From contig DELD01000021.1 of assembly GCA_002354205.1 (NCBI GenBank), positions 1-13,241 of the forward strand: a stretch of 13,241 bases of DNA, read 5' to 3'. The notes under the pieces are model-generated. The model was not told the origin of the DNA, did not search any database, and saw only the letters and a program-made list of their open reading frames with translations. This stretch comes from Micavibrio sp. UBA2705. Lineage in GTDB: Bacteria; Pseudomonadota; Alphaproteobacteria; Micavibrionales; Micavibrionaceae. How positions within the stretch are numbered: the first letter of the stretch is position 1; every line of letters begins with the position of its first letter. This document shows, piece after piece, positions 1 to 6,676 of this stretch. The position numbers and the translations under genes are program-made.

Positions 1-396
1 ATATTCAGTTTCAGCGAGAAGGCTTAACGCTTGTGCCTTGGCTTGCTGCTGGCTGATTTTATAAGTGAAGTCTGCCACATCCGTACGGTTGCCGCGCTTG
101 CCGCCCAGCTCTATGGTTTGCTCGATGCCGAGCGTGATCTCCGCGCCATCAAAACCTTCCTGATCATCCTCTCCTGCAAAGTTCTCAATCTCAAAAACAG
201 CATCGGGGTTTGGAGAGAGCGAGGCTTGTAATTTGCTGCCATCCGCCGCATCAACCTCGGCCAGTGCCGCCTTATAGGCAGGGTTATTCTGCAACGCCAT
301 CTGGAGCGCCGCCTGTTTATCCAGAGTCTCAGCTCCGGCGAATGTTGGTTGCCATAAAAGCATAGCTAACGCGGACGTGTAGAGTAATTTTTTCAT
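1..396 (-). CDS. CzcC/TolC-family outer-membrane metal efflux protein, N-terminal part (runs off window)
   Basis: The frame is open for 132 codons from the ATG at 396 to the window edge. The start is preceded by an AAAAGGA ribosome binding site. The first 22 or so residues form a signal peptide (MKKLLYTSALAMLLWQPTFAGA). The following residues look like the N-terminus of CzcC-type outer-membrane factors: a DKQAALQMALQNNPAYKAAL helix, then SPNPD, then FEIENFAG, then GIEQTIELGGKR, the usual order in this family. CzcC-like proteins form the outer-membrane channel of RND heavy-metal efflux pumps (Co/Zn/Cd or Cu/Ag), so czcB- and czcA-like genes would be expected further left, outside the window. 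It lies downstream of a small Cys/His-rich exported protein in the same direction. The metal cannot be read from this fragment. Confidence 0.85.
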   Translation of the reverse strand, partial: MKKLLYTSALAMLLWQPTFAGAETLDKQAALQMALQNNPAYKAALAEVDAADGSKLQASLSPNPDAVFEIENFAGEDDQEGFDGAEITLGIEQTIELGGKRGNRTDVADFTYKISQQQAKAQALSLLAETEY

Positions 397-528
397 TCTG
401 TTTTCCTTTTTTGGTCAATAGGGGGGGGTAAGGAGGCACTGGATAGAGCGCAGCCTAAAGAGGTAAGGTCGTTAAAATTTATCCGCGCATGACATCAGTC
501 AAATGCGGATACACTACGCCTTATATAA
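397..528. other. Intergenic region with an eight-G homopolymer between two efflux-operon genes
   Basis: This 132-bp gap separates two minus-strand genes. It contains a run of eight G at 421-428 (C on the coding strand). I see no convincing promoter or terminator. The run is a place where sequencing or replication slippage is likely, but it does not lie in a reading frame that I can identify. Confidence 0.4.
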
Positions 529-849
529 TTATGATCTGGGAGGGCGTTTGAGGCCGTAAATAACATCCGATACAAACAGAGTGGTATCGGGCATAAGCGG
601 CTTTCTATCACCAACAGAGGCAAAGTTAGCGTTATGAGATGTGTCAACAGCGTGATGGGCGCAGCACCCACCGCAAGACATCTTACAGCCGTTGTTGCCC
701 TCTGACGTATCCTCGGGGCTGTCGGCGTCAATGGTTATGGAGAGTTCTGATCCGGTATCAACACTGGCATGAGCAGCATGCGAGACGCAGACCGTCACAG
801 AGACGATCATGGCAAACACAGATAATATTAAAAAAAACTTACTCATCAT
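529..849 (-). CDS. Small exported Cys/His-rich protein, likely metal-related, upstream of czcC-like gene
   Basis: A 106-residue protein. Residues 1-29 form a signal peptide or N-terminal membrane segment (a hydrophobic stretch from FFLIL to VTVCVSHAAHA). A cluster with Cys55, Cys59, Cys62, Cys63, His65 and His66 (CKMSCGGCCAHH) follows an acidic stretch. Such a cluster in a periplasmic protein suggests metal binding. Small proteins of this general appearance are often encoded just before RND metal-efflux genes in proteobacteria. The start could be 849 or the adjacent ATG at 846; a TTTGGA lies just upstream, better spaced for 846. It is followed by the CzcC-like gene after 132 bp. The function is inferred only from composition and context; I do not recognise a named family with certainty. 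Confidence 0.6.
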   Translation of the reverse strand: MMSKFFLILSVFAMIVSVTVCVSHAAHASVDTGSELSITIDADSPEDTSEGNNGCKMSCGGCCAHHAVDTSHNANFASVGDRKPLMPDTTLFVSDVIYGLKRPPRS

Positions 850-893
850 TCCAAATTAACATTGAAGTGTTGACAATTCAATAAAAAAATTCT

Positions 894-925
894 CTTACAG
901 GGTAACCTTGATTTTAAGGTATAAT
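894..925 (+). promoter_or_regulatory. Inverted repeat ACCTT-N6-AAGGT next to a TATAAT, weak promoter/operator candidate
   Basis: An inverted repeat ACCTT-GATTTT-AAGGT occupies 905-920 and abuts a plus-strand TATAAT at 920-925. CTTACA at 894-899 is spaced 20 bp from it, the long spacing seen for MerR-family promoters. However, no plus-strand gene follows, and the dyad is shorter than usual MerR-family operators. It may instead be a regulatory relic for the minus-strand gene that starts at 849. Weak call. Confidence 0.2.
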
Positions 926-965
926 GCTCTAAAAGCAACACGGTTAGTAATGTGGGGAAAGTAAA

Positions 966-2425
966 TTATCCCGCGCAGCAGGACAGTTTGCTTACGTCCT
1001 TATCAAAAGTCTGCGCGGCGAGTTTTAAACCTTCCACCCCTGTTAAATAAGGAAATATGGTGCTTGCCAGTTCTTCGGTGGTCATGCCTGCCTTTAGAGC
1101 CAACACCATCGTCTGGACGATCTCGCCACCGTCCGGGGCCAGGATATGAGCGCCAAGCAGTTTGTCTGTTCTTTTGTCGGCCACCAGCTTGATAAGCCCC
1201 CGCGTGTCTCTAGCGGCAATATAGCGCGGCACATGATCAAGCGTAATCATGCTGGTTTTAACATCGTGACCCTTGGCCTTTGCTTCGCTTTCCGTCACCC
1301 CCACCATCGCCATTTGCGGATCGGTAAAAACAACGGCTGGCATATTTTCATTGCTGTATACATGATTATTACCTTCCAGTGCGTTCTTTGCCGCCAACTT
1401 GCCGCCGTAAGCAGCCATATAGACAAACATATCAGTACCCGTTACATCGCCTGAGGCGTAAATATCAGGGTTTGAGGATTGCATAAACTCATTGGTTTCA
1501 ATACCGCCGTTTTTAAGCAACTTAATTCCAGCTTTATCTGCATTTAAGCTGGTTGTATTGGGGCTACGGCCCGCCGTCACTAAAAGCTTTTCGGCCGTAA
1601 TAATCATATCGGCGGCTGTGGTGTCGCAACGACCTTCACTGTCACAATTAAGGCTCTCACATGTGAGCTTGACGCCTTCGGCGGACGATTCAATCTTTTG
1701 ATAACCTACGCCCGTACAAACTCTTACCCCTTCTGCTTCCAGATAAGTTTTTAAGGCTTCACTGATTTCAGGCTCGGCTTCGGGTAGCAGGCGCGAGCGA
1801 GCATCTGTCCCAATTCAACGCCAATAACGCCGCCACCAATAATTAATAATGATTCCGGCAGTGTTTCAAGTTCAAGCGCCGAAGTGCTATCTAGTACCGA
1901 AGCACTCTGAATGCCGTTAATCGGAGGTAGAGCAGACGATGATCCTGTAGCAATGATGACTTTTTTTGGATGGTAAAGAACACCGTCAATATCCACTTCC
2001 GTTCCGTTGCCTGTAAAGCTGGCTTTATTCTTCATATCGACATAGGAGACATTGGGGTATGAGGGTAAAACATCCTCGTATTTGGCTTTCCGCAATTCAT
2101 CAACAAGGCTTTGTTTTTGAGCAATGGTTGCTTTCCAGTTAAAAATTTCCGCCGTTCCCTTGATGCCGTCAAAGCGGCCTGCCTCTTTTGCATGGTGAAC
2201 CGCTTCCATAGCGCGGATCATGGTCTTTGAAGGAACGCAGCCAACATTAACGCATGTGCCGCCAATCGTGCCGTGTCCGGCGATCACCACATTCGCCCCG
2301 CTTTCCGCCGCCGTGATAGCAACAGAAAATCCAGCAGACCCTCCGCCTATCACAAGCACATCAGGCTTGGTATTTTCTTCGCTCCCGCTATCGCAGGACT
2401 CTTTTTTCTTACAGCAATCAGACAT
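966..2425 (-). pseudogene. merA: Mercuric reductase MerA, interrupted by a frameshift/small deletion
   Basis: MerA reduces Hg(II) to volatile Hg(0) with NADPH and FAD in the cytoplasm. The 5' part, from ATG 2425 with an AAAAGGAAAA ribosome binding site, gives a Cys-rich tail instead of an NmerA domain. It is followed by the FAD motif VLVIGGGSAG and the redox-active GGTCVNVGCVPSK (Cys58, Cys63). After LLIIGGGVIGVELGQMLAR the frame shifts and stops at 1751. The other frame continues without a stop from about 1797 (LLPEAEPEISEALKTYLEAEG) through the dimerisation domain to the C-terminal LSCCAG, whose Cys pair is diagnostic for MerA. Compared with the family layout, about 11 residues are missing between ALAR and RLLPEAEP, so this is a deletion of roughly 31-35 nt, not a single-base error. 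The second half alone could start only at 1607 and lacks the FAD site. Mercury reduction from this copy is therefore unlikely. Confidence 0.88.
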
Positions 2426-2440
2426 TCTATTTTCCTTTTT

Positions 2441-2815
2441 CTAGCATTCAGCCGTTTCTTGGTCTTGACACGTTGTCCCGGCTACAGTGGATGGATAACC
2501 CAGGTTTTTAAGGGCTTCCAGCATCGCATCAATACTGGTTTTGTCCGGGTTGAAAGTTGCTGTTGCGCTCATAGTTTTAAAGGATGATTCCGCGTCTGTT
2601 ACACCGTCAATTTTTTGCAGAGTTTTCTTAACCGTGTAAGGGCAAGTCACACAAGTCATTCCCGGCACATCAAAGGATACGGCTTTAAGCGTATTTTCTG
2701 TGCTAACGGTTTTAGCCACCGTTGCAGAATCAGCGTTGCTTGAATTTGTTAAAAACAAGCTACCACCAGCAAGTAAAGCCAGTCCCGCAGCAATAATCAA
2801 AAGTTTTTGTTTCAT
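2441..2815 (-). CDS. merP: Periplasmic mercury-binding protein MerP
   Basis: A 124-residue protein. The ATG at 2815 is chosen because AAGGAG lies 9 nt upstream and because the signal peptide (MKQKLLIIAAGLALLAGGS) begins there; the open frame upstream to 2920 overlaps merT and is not needed. A heavy-metal-associated domain follows with GMTCVTCP (Cys55 and Cys58), the two-cysteine Hg(II) site, then VKKTLQKIDGV and a C-terminal GYPS. MerP traps Hg(II) in the periplasm and hands it to the MerT cysteines. It has a somewhat longer linker before the domain and an extra Cys-containing tail (TTCQDQETAEC), which is unusual. It sits 26 nt after merT and 15 nt before merA, in one operon. Confidence 0.92.
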   Translation of the reverse strand: MKQKLLIIAAGLALLAGGSLFLTNSSNADSATVAKTVSTENTLKAVSFDVPGMTCVTCPYTVKKTLQKIDGVTDAESSFKTMSATATFNPDKTSIDAMLEALKNLGYPSTVAGTTCQDQETAEC

Positions 2816-2841
2816 TTTTAAAGTCTCCTTAGTTTTGTTTG

Positions 2842-3210
2842 TTACCCAATCCATTCCAGCAAAGGCGGTGCGATATAAGGCCATGCAAGAGCAAGGCCGA
2901 CCAACATTGCCGCTGTCCACAAAGCAATCTTGTTGATTCTATCCGAATCAGGCTGGGCACAAAAGCTACCGTCCTCGCAATCTTCGGCTTTGGGTTTGCT
3001 GTAAGTTTTATGAAATCCGAGGGACAGAAAAATCAGCGCCGCTCCAATAAAGAAAGGCTTATATGGCTCCAATGCCGTTAAACTGCCAATCCATGCCCCG
3101 CTAATCCCCAGGGCGAATAAAATAAGCGGCAGGATGCAACACGCGGACGCGCCAAGAGCCGTGATAATGCCGCCTATTGTCAAAACTTTTTTAGCTGTTT
3201 TCGTTTTCAT
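2842..3210 (-). CDS. merT: Inner-membrane mercuric ion transporter MerT
   Basis: A 122-residue protein with three membrane segments (about 10-32, 52-68 and 95-118). The first carries the vicinal pair Cys24-Cys25 (GASACCILPLIL), the Hg(II) site that receives the ion from MerP. A second pair, Cys78 and Cys84, lies on the cytoplasmic loop between segments two and three. The downstream motif SGAWIGSLTALEPYKPFFI is typical of MerT. An AAGGAT ribosome binding site is well spaced before ATG 3210. It is the first gene of the merT-merP-merA set. The frame is open further upstream to at least 3282, but that stretch lacks a start codon and looks like leader. The usual divergent merR and the mer dyad are missing upstream, where an IS remnant begins. 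Confidence 0.93.
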   Translation of the reverse strand: MKTKTAKKVLTIGGIITALGASACCILPLILFALGISGAWIGSLTALEPYKPFFIGAALIFLSLGFHKTYSKPKAEDCEDGSFCAQPDSDRINKIALWTAAMLVGLALAWPYIAPPLLEWIG

Positions 3211-3282
3211 CTTTTTATCCTTATGCTCTGAGCTATCGCAAGGTTGAAGAAGTGATGAAAGAGTGCTAGTTTGGCTTTGAAA

Positions 3283-3906
3283 TGTCCGTCGTCAAATGAT
3301 TTGAGACTCTTAGGTGCCTAATCATCAGGAGAGTTTGGCTTCTAATTATTGTTAATATTAAGCTGCTTGTTTCATATTATGCAAGCGTCTTTGTTTGATT
3401 GTTTTGTTTTTCAGCCGTCTCCTTCTTTCTAAGATTGAATTTCCTCTACCAAAATAAACATCTGCAGGCGTAAGATTTTGCAGGCTCTCATGGTAGCGTT
3501 CATGATTATAATATGCGATAAATTGCCCGATCTCATGCTCAAGATGTGAGGGTAAATAATAGTTATTGAGCAAGACGCGGTTTTTCAGCGTTTGGTGCCA
3601 TCGCTCTATTTTACCCTGTGTTTGCGGGTGGTACGGTGTGCCGCGGACATGGCTCATCCCTTTGTCATTGAGATAATCAGCAAGTTCTCCAGCGACGTAA
3701 GATGCACCATTATCAGAGAGCAGCCTTGGCTTATGGATGACTTTGGCGCTATCGCAACCAGAAGCCTCAAGAGCAAGCTCGAGCGTATCTGTGACATCAG
3801 AGGCTTTCATAGTGGTACAAAGCTTCCACGCAATGATATACCGCGAATAATCGTCCAAAATAGTCGATAAATAATACCATCCCTTATGCAACACCTTTAT
3901 TTGGTC
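3283..3906 (-). mobile_element. Truncated IS3-family insertion sequence
   Basis: The element consists of the 3' two-thirds of an IS3-family orfB plus about 75 bp of flank. The flank ends at TGTCCGTCGTCAAATGATTT (from 3283), which begins with TG and resembles a terminal inverted repeat. The other end is missing: homology to transposase stops near 3900-3906, where an unrelated open frame abuts. No matching second repeat or target-site duplication can therefore be seen. The element separates merT from whatever controlled the mer operon. The 3283 boundary is a judgement from sequence character, not a comparison. Confidence 0.6.
3358..3906 (-). pseudogene. IS3-family transposase OrfB, 5'-truncated
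   Basis: The frame is open from about 3906 (just after a TGA at 3907-3909) to the stop at 3358, with a GTG at 3894. The translation KGWYYLSTILDDYSRYIIAWKL, then LLSDNGASYV, then GKIERWHQTLKN, then YYNHERYHESLQNLTPADVYFGR matches the rve/DDE integrase core of IS3-family transposases. The second catalytic Asp (SDNG) and the Glu (KIER) are present. The first catalytic Asp, which lies in a TDFTY-like segment just before this point, is lost, as are orfA and the N-terminal half of orfB. The product cannot be an active transposase. Confidence 0.85.
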
Positions 3907-4208
3907 TCACAGGTGCTGACGGGGAACAGGTATGCCTCGATTGAATTAATCGCTTCAAAGCATATTTGCTCTCTAGCGGTTTCATCCTCAATGTGAATAG
4001 CTCGTCTAAAAGAAGAGCAGGGAGCGATTATAGGTTGACCGTATCTTTCCTCTAAAACACCGAGAGCGTCTAAAACGTCATAGCCTCCAGCCTGTCCAAT
4101 TAAGAAGTCACGGAGCGCACGCAGGGCGTCCTTTACGATATTGTACCTGGCAAAATCATCTTTGTTTGGTGTGAACACCATATCTGCGTATATCTCATTC
4201 CAATTCAT
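3897..4208 (-). CDS. Hypothetical protein, 103 aa, abutting the IS remnant
   Basis: The protein starts MNWNEIYADMVF and is mostly alpha-helical in character, acidic, with no membrane segment or motif that I recognise. Its stop codon overlaps the broken end of the IS3 fragment, so the last residues (about VSTCETK) may be contributed by the IS and the true C-terminus may be lost. There is no Shine-Dalgarno sequence before ATG 4208; a promoter-like TTGACT/TATATA places the predicted transcript start on or next to the ATG, as in leaderless messages. It could be an orphan plasmid gene. No function is proposed. Confidence 0.5.
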   Translation of the reverse strand: MNWNEIYADMVFTPNKDDFARYNIVKDALRALRDFLIGQAGGYDVLDALGVLEERYGQPIIAPCSSFRRAIHIEDETAREQICFEAINSIEAYLFPVSTCETK

Positions 4209-4212
4209 GTTT

Positions 4213-4243
4213 TATATATGAACTGTTTGGTCTTTTGAGTCAA
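4213..4243 (-). promoter_or_regulatory. Promoter candidate, probably giving a leaderless mRNA
   Basis: On the minus strand TTGACT (4243-4238) is followed after 19 bp by TATATA (4218-4213), only four bases before the ATG at 4208. The spacing is long for a standard promoter. If it is used, transcription would begin at or near the start codon, which fits the absence of a ribosome binding site. Confidence 0.35.
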
Positions 4244-4285
4244 GAACAAAAAGAGAACAAGCTTGCCTGGCACAAAATAAATCGC

Positions 4286-4810
4286 TTAACTACGATCTTG
4301 TTTTTTTGTAGTCTCTTTTTTGATTTTTAATAGTGTTTTTCCAAGAAACAAAATCGCCACACCGATAATCAGCCTGTAAAACAGCATGACGATGATAGCG
4401 ATCACACCAAATAAGATCGGCTTAAAATCATTATTGATTGCGGAGATTAGCCCCCATAGGCTCTTCCCTTCTATCATTAGATAGACCTGAGCTAATAAGG
4501 AAGACACGAAAACCGATGCCCAGAGGATTCCCCAAGACAGGCGTTTGCGCTCCGTAACGCTCGGGGTGCGCTGATGATCTTTGACGAAGAAATATAAGGA
4601 AATGTAAACGCCAGCCAGCAAAGTGCCGACACTTAGCCCCTGCCCGACATCGATATTAATAAGCTCTATGATGAGACCACCTTCCGTTTTCTCTGAGAAT
4701 TTAGGAGCTCCCTTATAGACCTCTGAAGCTAGCCAGATCCTTTCTTCTTCAGCCTTATCAATTGAAACAACAGTCTCCCAGCCCTTTACGCTGCCATCGT
4801 TTCCATCTTT
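4286..4810 (-). pseudogene. Membrane-domain continuation of the exonuclease gene, beyond an in-frame TAG
   Basis: Directly after the amber codon at 4811-4813 the same frame stays open for 174 residues. The first 55 or so are soluble (KGWETVVSIDKAEEERIWLASEVYKG). They look like the continuation of the small C-terminal region (KDILKKRGYxW...W...EEERIWL) that I associate with this exonuclease type, the TAG replacing a Trp codon. Then come three or four membrane segments (about GLSVGTLLAGVYISLYFFV, LSWGILWASVFVSSLLAQVYL and FKPILFGVIAIIVMLFYRLIIGVAILFLG) and a Lys-rich tail. No ATG or GTG lies in this frame; a TTG at 4621 would give only 111 residues starting inside the first membrane segment. 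It is either a nonsense-interrupted C-terminus, a read-through product, or a separate gene with a non-standard start. Confidence 0.5.
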
Positions 4811-5587
4811 CTAGCCATAGCCTCGCTTCTTCAAGATATCTTTTGCTTCGAATGGTGCACGTTCTGCCCTAATGGTAATACTGTCTTTTTCTGCTGCCGT
4901 TATCATTTTCTGGAAGTAGCTCTCCCCTACTTCGTCTTCTTGCGCAAGTATGGTCAGCCCAGCTAGGCAATCTTTATCTGCCTGATGTGGCTCAAAGAAG
5001 AAACCAAGATCTGATGCCAGGTGCGTGAGCTTCAAGCTCTCAAACCCAAGCTCTCTCCATGGCACATCGCTCATGGAGCAGGCCCATTTTTTGGTCGAGA
5101 ACTTTGCACTAAGACCGTGAGTGAACGGCCTGTCAAAAGCTGCGTTGTGAGCGATGACAAAATCTGTTTTGTTTAACATACTCTCCATTTGCTCAATATC
5201 CAAATTTTGCCCTTTGAGCATATCCATTGTAATGCCCGTTAAATCAATGATCTCTTGAGTAAGAGGCTCTGAGGGCTCTTTGAACACAACATAAGGCGAG
5301 TATACGCCAATGATGATAGAGGAATTCGTCTCTGGGTTTGTGGCGTATATAAAGGGGAGCATACATATCTGAATAACCTCATCGTCTTGATGAGAGATAC
5401 CAGTTGTTTCAGTGTCGAGGTAAATTCCCCGGTGAATAGTAGAGGCTTTTTGGTCAGGAAGGCTAATTTGGCTAGGGTTAGGAAAGTCAACCTTGCGCAG
5501 AACTTTGTGATCATCAGATGACTTTAAGAAATCTAGCGCTTTCTCGTAGCCATTATCGTTATAGAATTTTAAAGTTGGTTTATTCAC
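4811..5587 (-). CDS. DEDDh 3'-5' exonuclease (DNA polymerase III epsilon/RNase T-like)
   Basis: A 258-residue protein from GTG 5587. All catalytic motifs of the DnaQ-like exonuclease family are present: ExoI IYLDTETTG (Asp58, Glu60), ExoII FVIAHNAAFD (Asp152) and ExoIII HQADKD (His201, Asp206). The nuclease domain spans about 50-225, and the tail ends KDILKKRGYG before a TAG. It would remove nucleotides from DNA or RNA 3' ends; its role on the plasmid is unknown. It follows kfrA by 18 bp in the same frame, so the two are probably co-transcribed. The start codon is weak: GTG with only a poor ribosome binding site. The frame continues past the stop into a membrane domain, so the annotated C-terminus may be premature. 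Confidence 0.85.
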   Translation of the reverse strand: MNKPTLKFYNDNGYEKALDFLKSSDDHKVLRKVDFPNPSQISLPDQKASTIHRGIYLDTETTGISHQDDEVIQICMLPFIYATNPETNSSIIIGVYSPYVVFKEPSEPLTQEIIDLTGITMDMLKGQNLDIEQMESMLNKTDFVIAHNAAFDRPFTHGLSAKFSTKKWACSMSDVPWRELGFESLKLTHLASDLGFFFEPHQADKDCLAGLTILAQEDEVGESYFQKMITAAEKDSITIRAERAPFEAKDILKKRGYG

Positions 5588-5605
5588 TAGTAAGGAGCCC
5601 CTACT

Positions 5606-6202
5606 CTATCCGAACAAGCGTTGCCAAATGGACTTATGCTTTTCTTCTTCAAGGGCCTTTTTAAGAGCTTGGTTCTGCCTTAAAATTTTCTGAGCCCTCT
5701 CCTTCTCTTCTTTATTGTCTTTTTCTTGATTGGCTATACGAGCCTCTAGACCCTTCATTGATTTTTCCCATTCCTCCACTCTATCAGTTTTCTCGCGCTG
5801 ATCGGTAAGCATCAGGTTAATCTTGTTCTTCTCTTCTTTTTCCGCATCGAGCATCTTTTCAAGCAACTGGACTTGATCTTCTAGGCGGCGTACCTCTAAG
5901 CGTTTAATTTCCTCAGCGTGCTCAAGTTTCTGCTCAAGCAAGGCTGTCTGAACAGAATCACCCGTGTTTTGTATATTTTTTTGTTTATTTGTATCGTCTG
6001 ATGATTTGTTTTGTTTAGTTTTTGAGGGCATTTTAAGGTTGTCGCCATAAACACGAATCAATTCAGACACGTCTATTTTCGGGTGAGCGTTACCTTCTTT
6101 GATAATTGATATGCCCTTCTCTTCTATATGCTTATATAGAGTGGCCCTAGTAACCCCTACCATATCAGCAGCATTAGTAATTGAAACTTGGTTGGATGTC
6201 AT
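5606..6202 (-). CDS. KfrA-like plasmid DNA-binding coiled-coil protein
   Basis: A 198-residue protein. ATG 6202 is preferred over 6247 because GGGGAAA lies just upstream and the helix-turn-helix begins right after it. Residues 7-30 (ITNAADMVGVTRATLYKHIEEKG) form a helix-turn-helix, followed by KIDVSELIRVYG, typical of the plasmid replication-associated DNA-binding proteins near Rep genes. Residues about 85-190 form a long, highly charged coiled coil with many Glu/Lys heptads, ending in WQRLFG, a common tail in this group. KfrA-type proteins bind their own operator and help maintain or segregate plasmids, possibly as filaments. The gene is divergent from repC across a control region that holds TATACAAA boxes, one of which overlaps its promoter, suggesting autoregulation. 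Confidence 0.8.
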   Translation of the reverse strand: MTSNQVSITNAADMVGVTRATLYKHIEEKGISIIKEGNAHPKIDVSELIRVYGDNLKMPSKTKQNKSSDDTNKQKNIQNTGDSVQTALLEQKLEHAEEIKRLEVRRLEDQVQLLEKMLDAEKEEKNKINLMLTDQREKTDRVEEWEKSMKGLEARIANQEKDNKEEKERAQKILRQNQALKKALEEEKHKSIWQRLFG

Positions 6203-6237
6203 AGATTTTCCCCAAAGAAATGATTTAACACTATACA

Positions 6238-6266
6238 AATATAGCAAACATTCTTTTTGTATTCAA
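6238..6266 (-). promoter_or_regulatory. Promoter of the kfrA-like gene
   Basis: On the minus strand TTGAAT (6266-6261), 17 bp and TATATT (6243-6238) form a good sigma-70-type promoter about 36 bp before ATG 6202. A TATACAAAT box at 6232-6240 overlaps the -10 element, a plausible operator for repression by the gene's own product. Confidence 0.65.
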
Positions 6267-6471
6267 CATACAGACATAAACAAAAAAAATTGTTTAATTT
6301 TTTGTAAGATTTTATACAAAAACCTATACAAAAATTACTGTTCAGGTGTCTTGTATAAATCGTTACTGTTGTGTATAGCAAAAAAAATATAGACTCACAG
6401 AGCCAGTGGACACGGGGGGTGAGGAGGCGCGTGTTTTTGTAAATAGACAAATAGGTTTTTGTTCAATTGCG

Positions 6472-6494
6472 TATAATTAGGCAATATGATATTG
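6472..6494 (+). promoter_or_regulatory. repC: Possible repC promoter -10 with adjoining palindrome
   Basis: A perfect TATAAT lies at 6472-6477, pointing toward repC, and is followed by the 13-bp palindrome CAATATGATATTG at 6482-6494. No good -35 sits 17 bp upstream (the candidate there is AAATAG), so activity is uncertain. The TATACAAAA box at 6499-6507 is immediately downstream. The arrangement suits a repressed promoter that produces the long repC leader. Confidence 0.35.
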
Positions 6495-6610
6495 TACTTA
6501 TACAAAACGAGGGAATCGGAAGATTTTTAAGTTTTTCCGAATAGCTACTCATAGCTTATTCAAAACCACTTTCCACGAAGGAGCATTTCGCCTTCTTAAG
6601 AAAGCCATAA

Positions 6611-6670
6611 TAAAAAACCACGGCTGGAACCGTGGCTTTTTTAGGAGTGATATAAGATCACCGTAACAAT
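6611..6670 (-). ncRNA. Counter-transcribed (antisense) RNA controlling repC
   Basis: A strong minus-strand promoter (TTGCAC-N17-TATAAT, 6705-6677) predicts a transcript starting near 6670. It would run about 60 nt to the terminator hairpin CCACGG-CTTCCAG-like loop-CCGTGG followed by a T run (6635-6612). It is complementary to the leader of the repC message. In repABC and related plasmids an antisense RNA of about this size, whose main structure is its own terminator hairpin, lies just before repC and limits RepC synthesis, setting copy number and incompatibility. Position, orientation, length and structure all match. The exact ends are predicted, not measured. Confidence 0.75.
6612..6642. terminator. 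Bidirectional intrinsic terminator ending the antisense RNA
   Basis: A perfect six-pair stem CCACGG/CCGTGG (6618-6623 and 6630-6635) with a six-base loop is flanked by AAAAAA on the left and CTTTTTT on the right. It can therefore act on both strands: on the minus strand it ends the antisense RNA, and on the plus strand it could attenuate the repC leader. Confidence 0.75.
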
Positions 6671-6676
6671 GGTCTC

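Larger units (their letters stand above)
6232..6507. repeat. Dispersed TATACAAA boxes in the kfrA-repC control region
   Basis: The octamer TATACAAA occurs at 6232-6239, 6313-6320, 6325-6332 and 6499-6506, and an inverted 7-mer TTGTATA at 6351-6357; GTGTATAG at 6371-6378 is a degenerate inverted copy. Two of the copies are 12 bp apart. The region is AT-rich apart from a G-rich patch at 6414-6428. The boxes could be operators for the KfrA-like protein or initiator-binding iterons. The spacing is irregular, which favours operators. Confidence 0.55.

Noticed and set aside
639..884. Plus-strand frame opposite the Cys-rich exported protein
   Set aside because: Arg/Cys-rich antisense shadow without a ribosome binding site; the minus-strand frame has a signal peptide and a metal-type motif.
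2816..2920. N-terminal extension of the merP frame to 2920
   Set aside because: It overlaps the merT coding region, and the ATG at 2815 has both a good ribosome binding site and the signal peptide.
3267..3295. IS-derived outward promoter for merT (TTGACG within the candidate terminal repeat)
   Set aside because: No acceptable -10 lies 16-19 bp downstream, so it was not annotated.
3268..3341. Direct repeat AGTTTGGCTT (3268-3277 and 3332-3341) as a target duplication
   Set aside because: The second copy lies inside the presumed IS end, so it does not flank the element; ten bases in AT-rich DNA may be chance.
6410..6438. Hairpin ACACG/CGTGT with T-rich tail as a terminator, and the G-rich run as a quadruplex
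   Set aside because: Five-pair stem with a 15-base loop is weak, and no plus-strand gene ends here; the G-tracts after the first are too short.
6199..6450. Open frame of 83 codons on the minus strand in the kfrA-repC control region
   Set aside because: AT-rich, low-complexity translation overlapping the kfrA promoter and start; no ribosome binding site.
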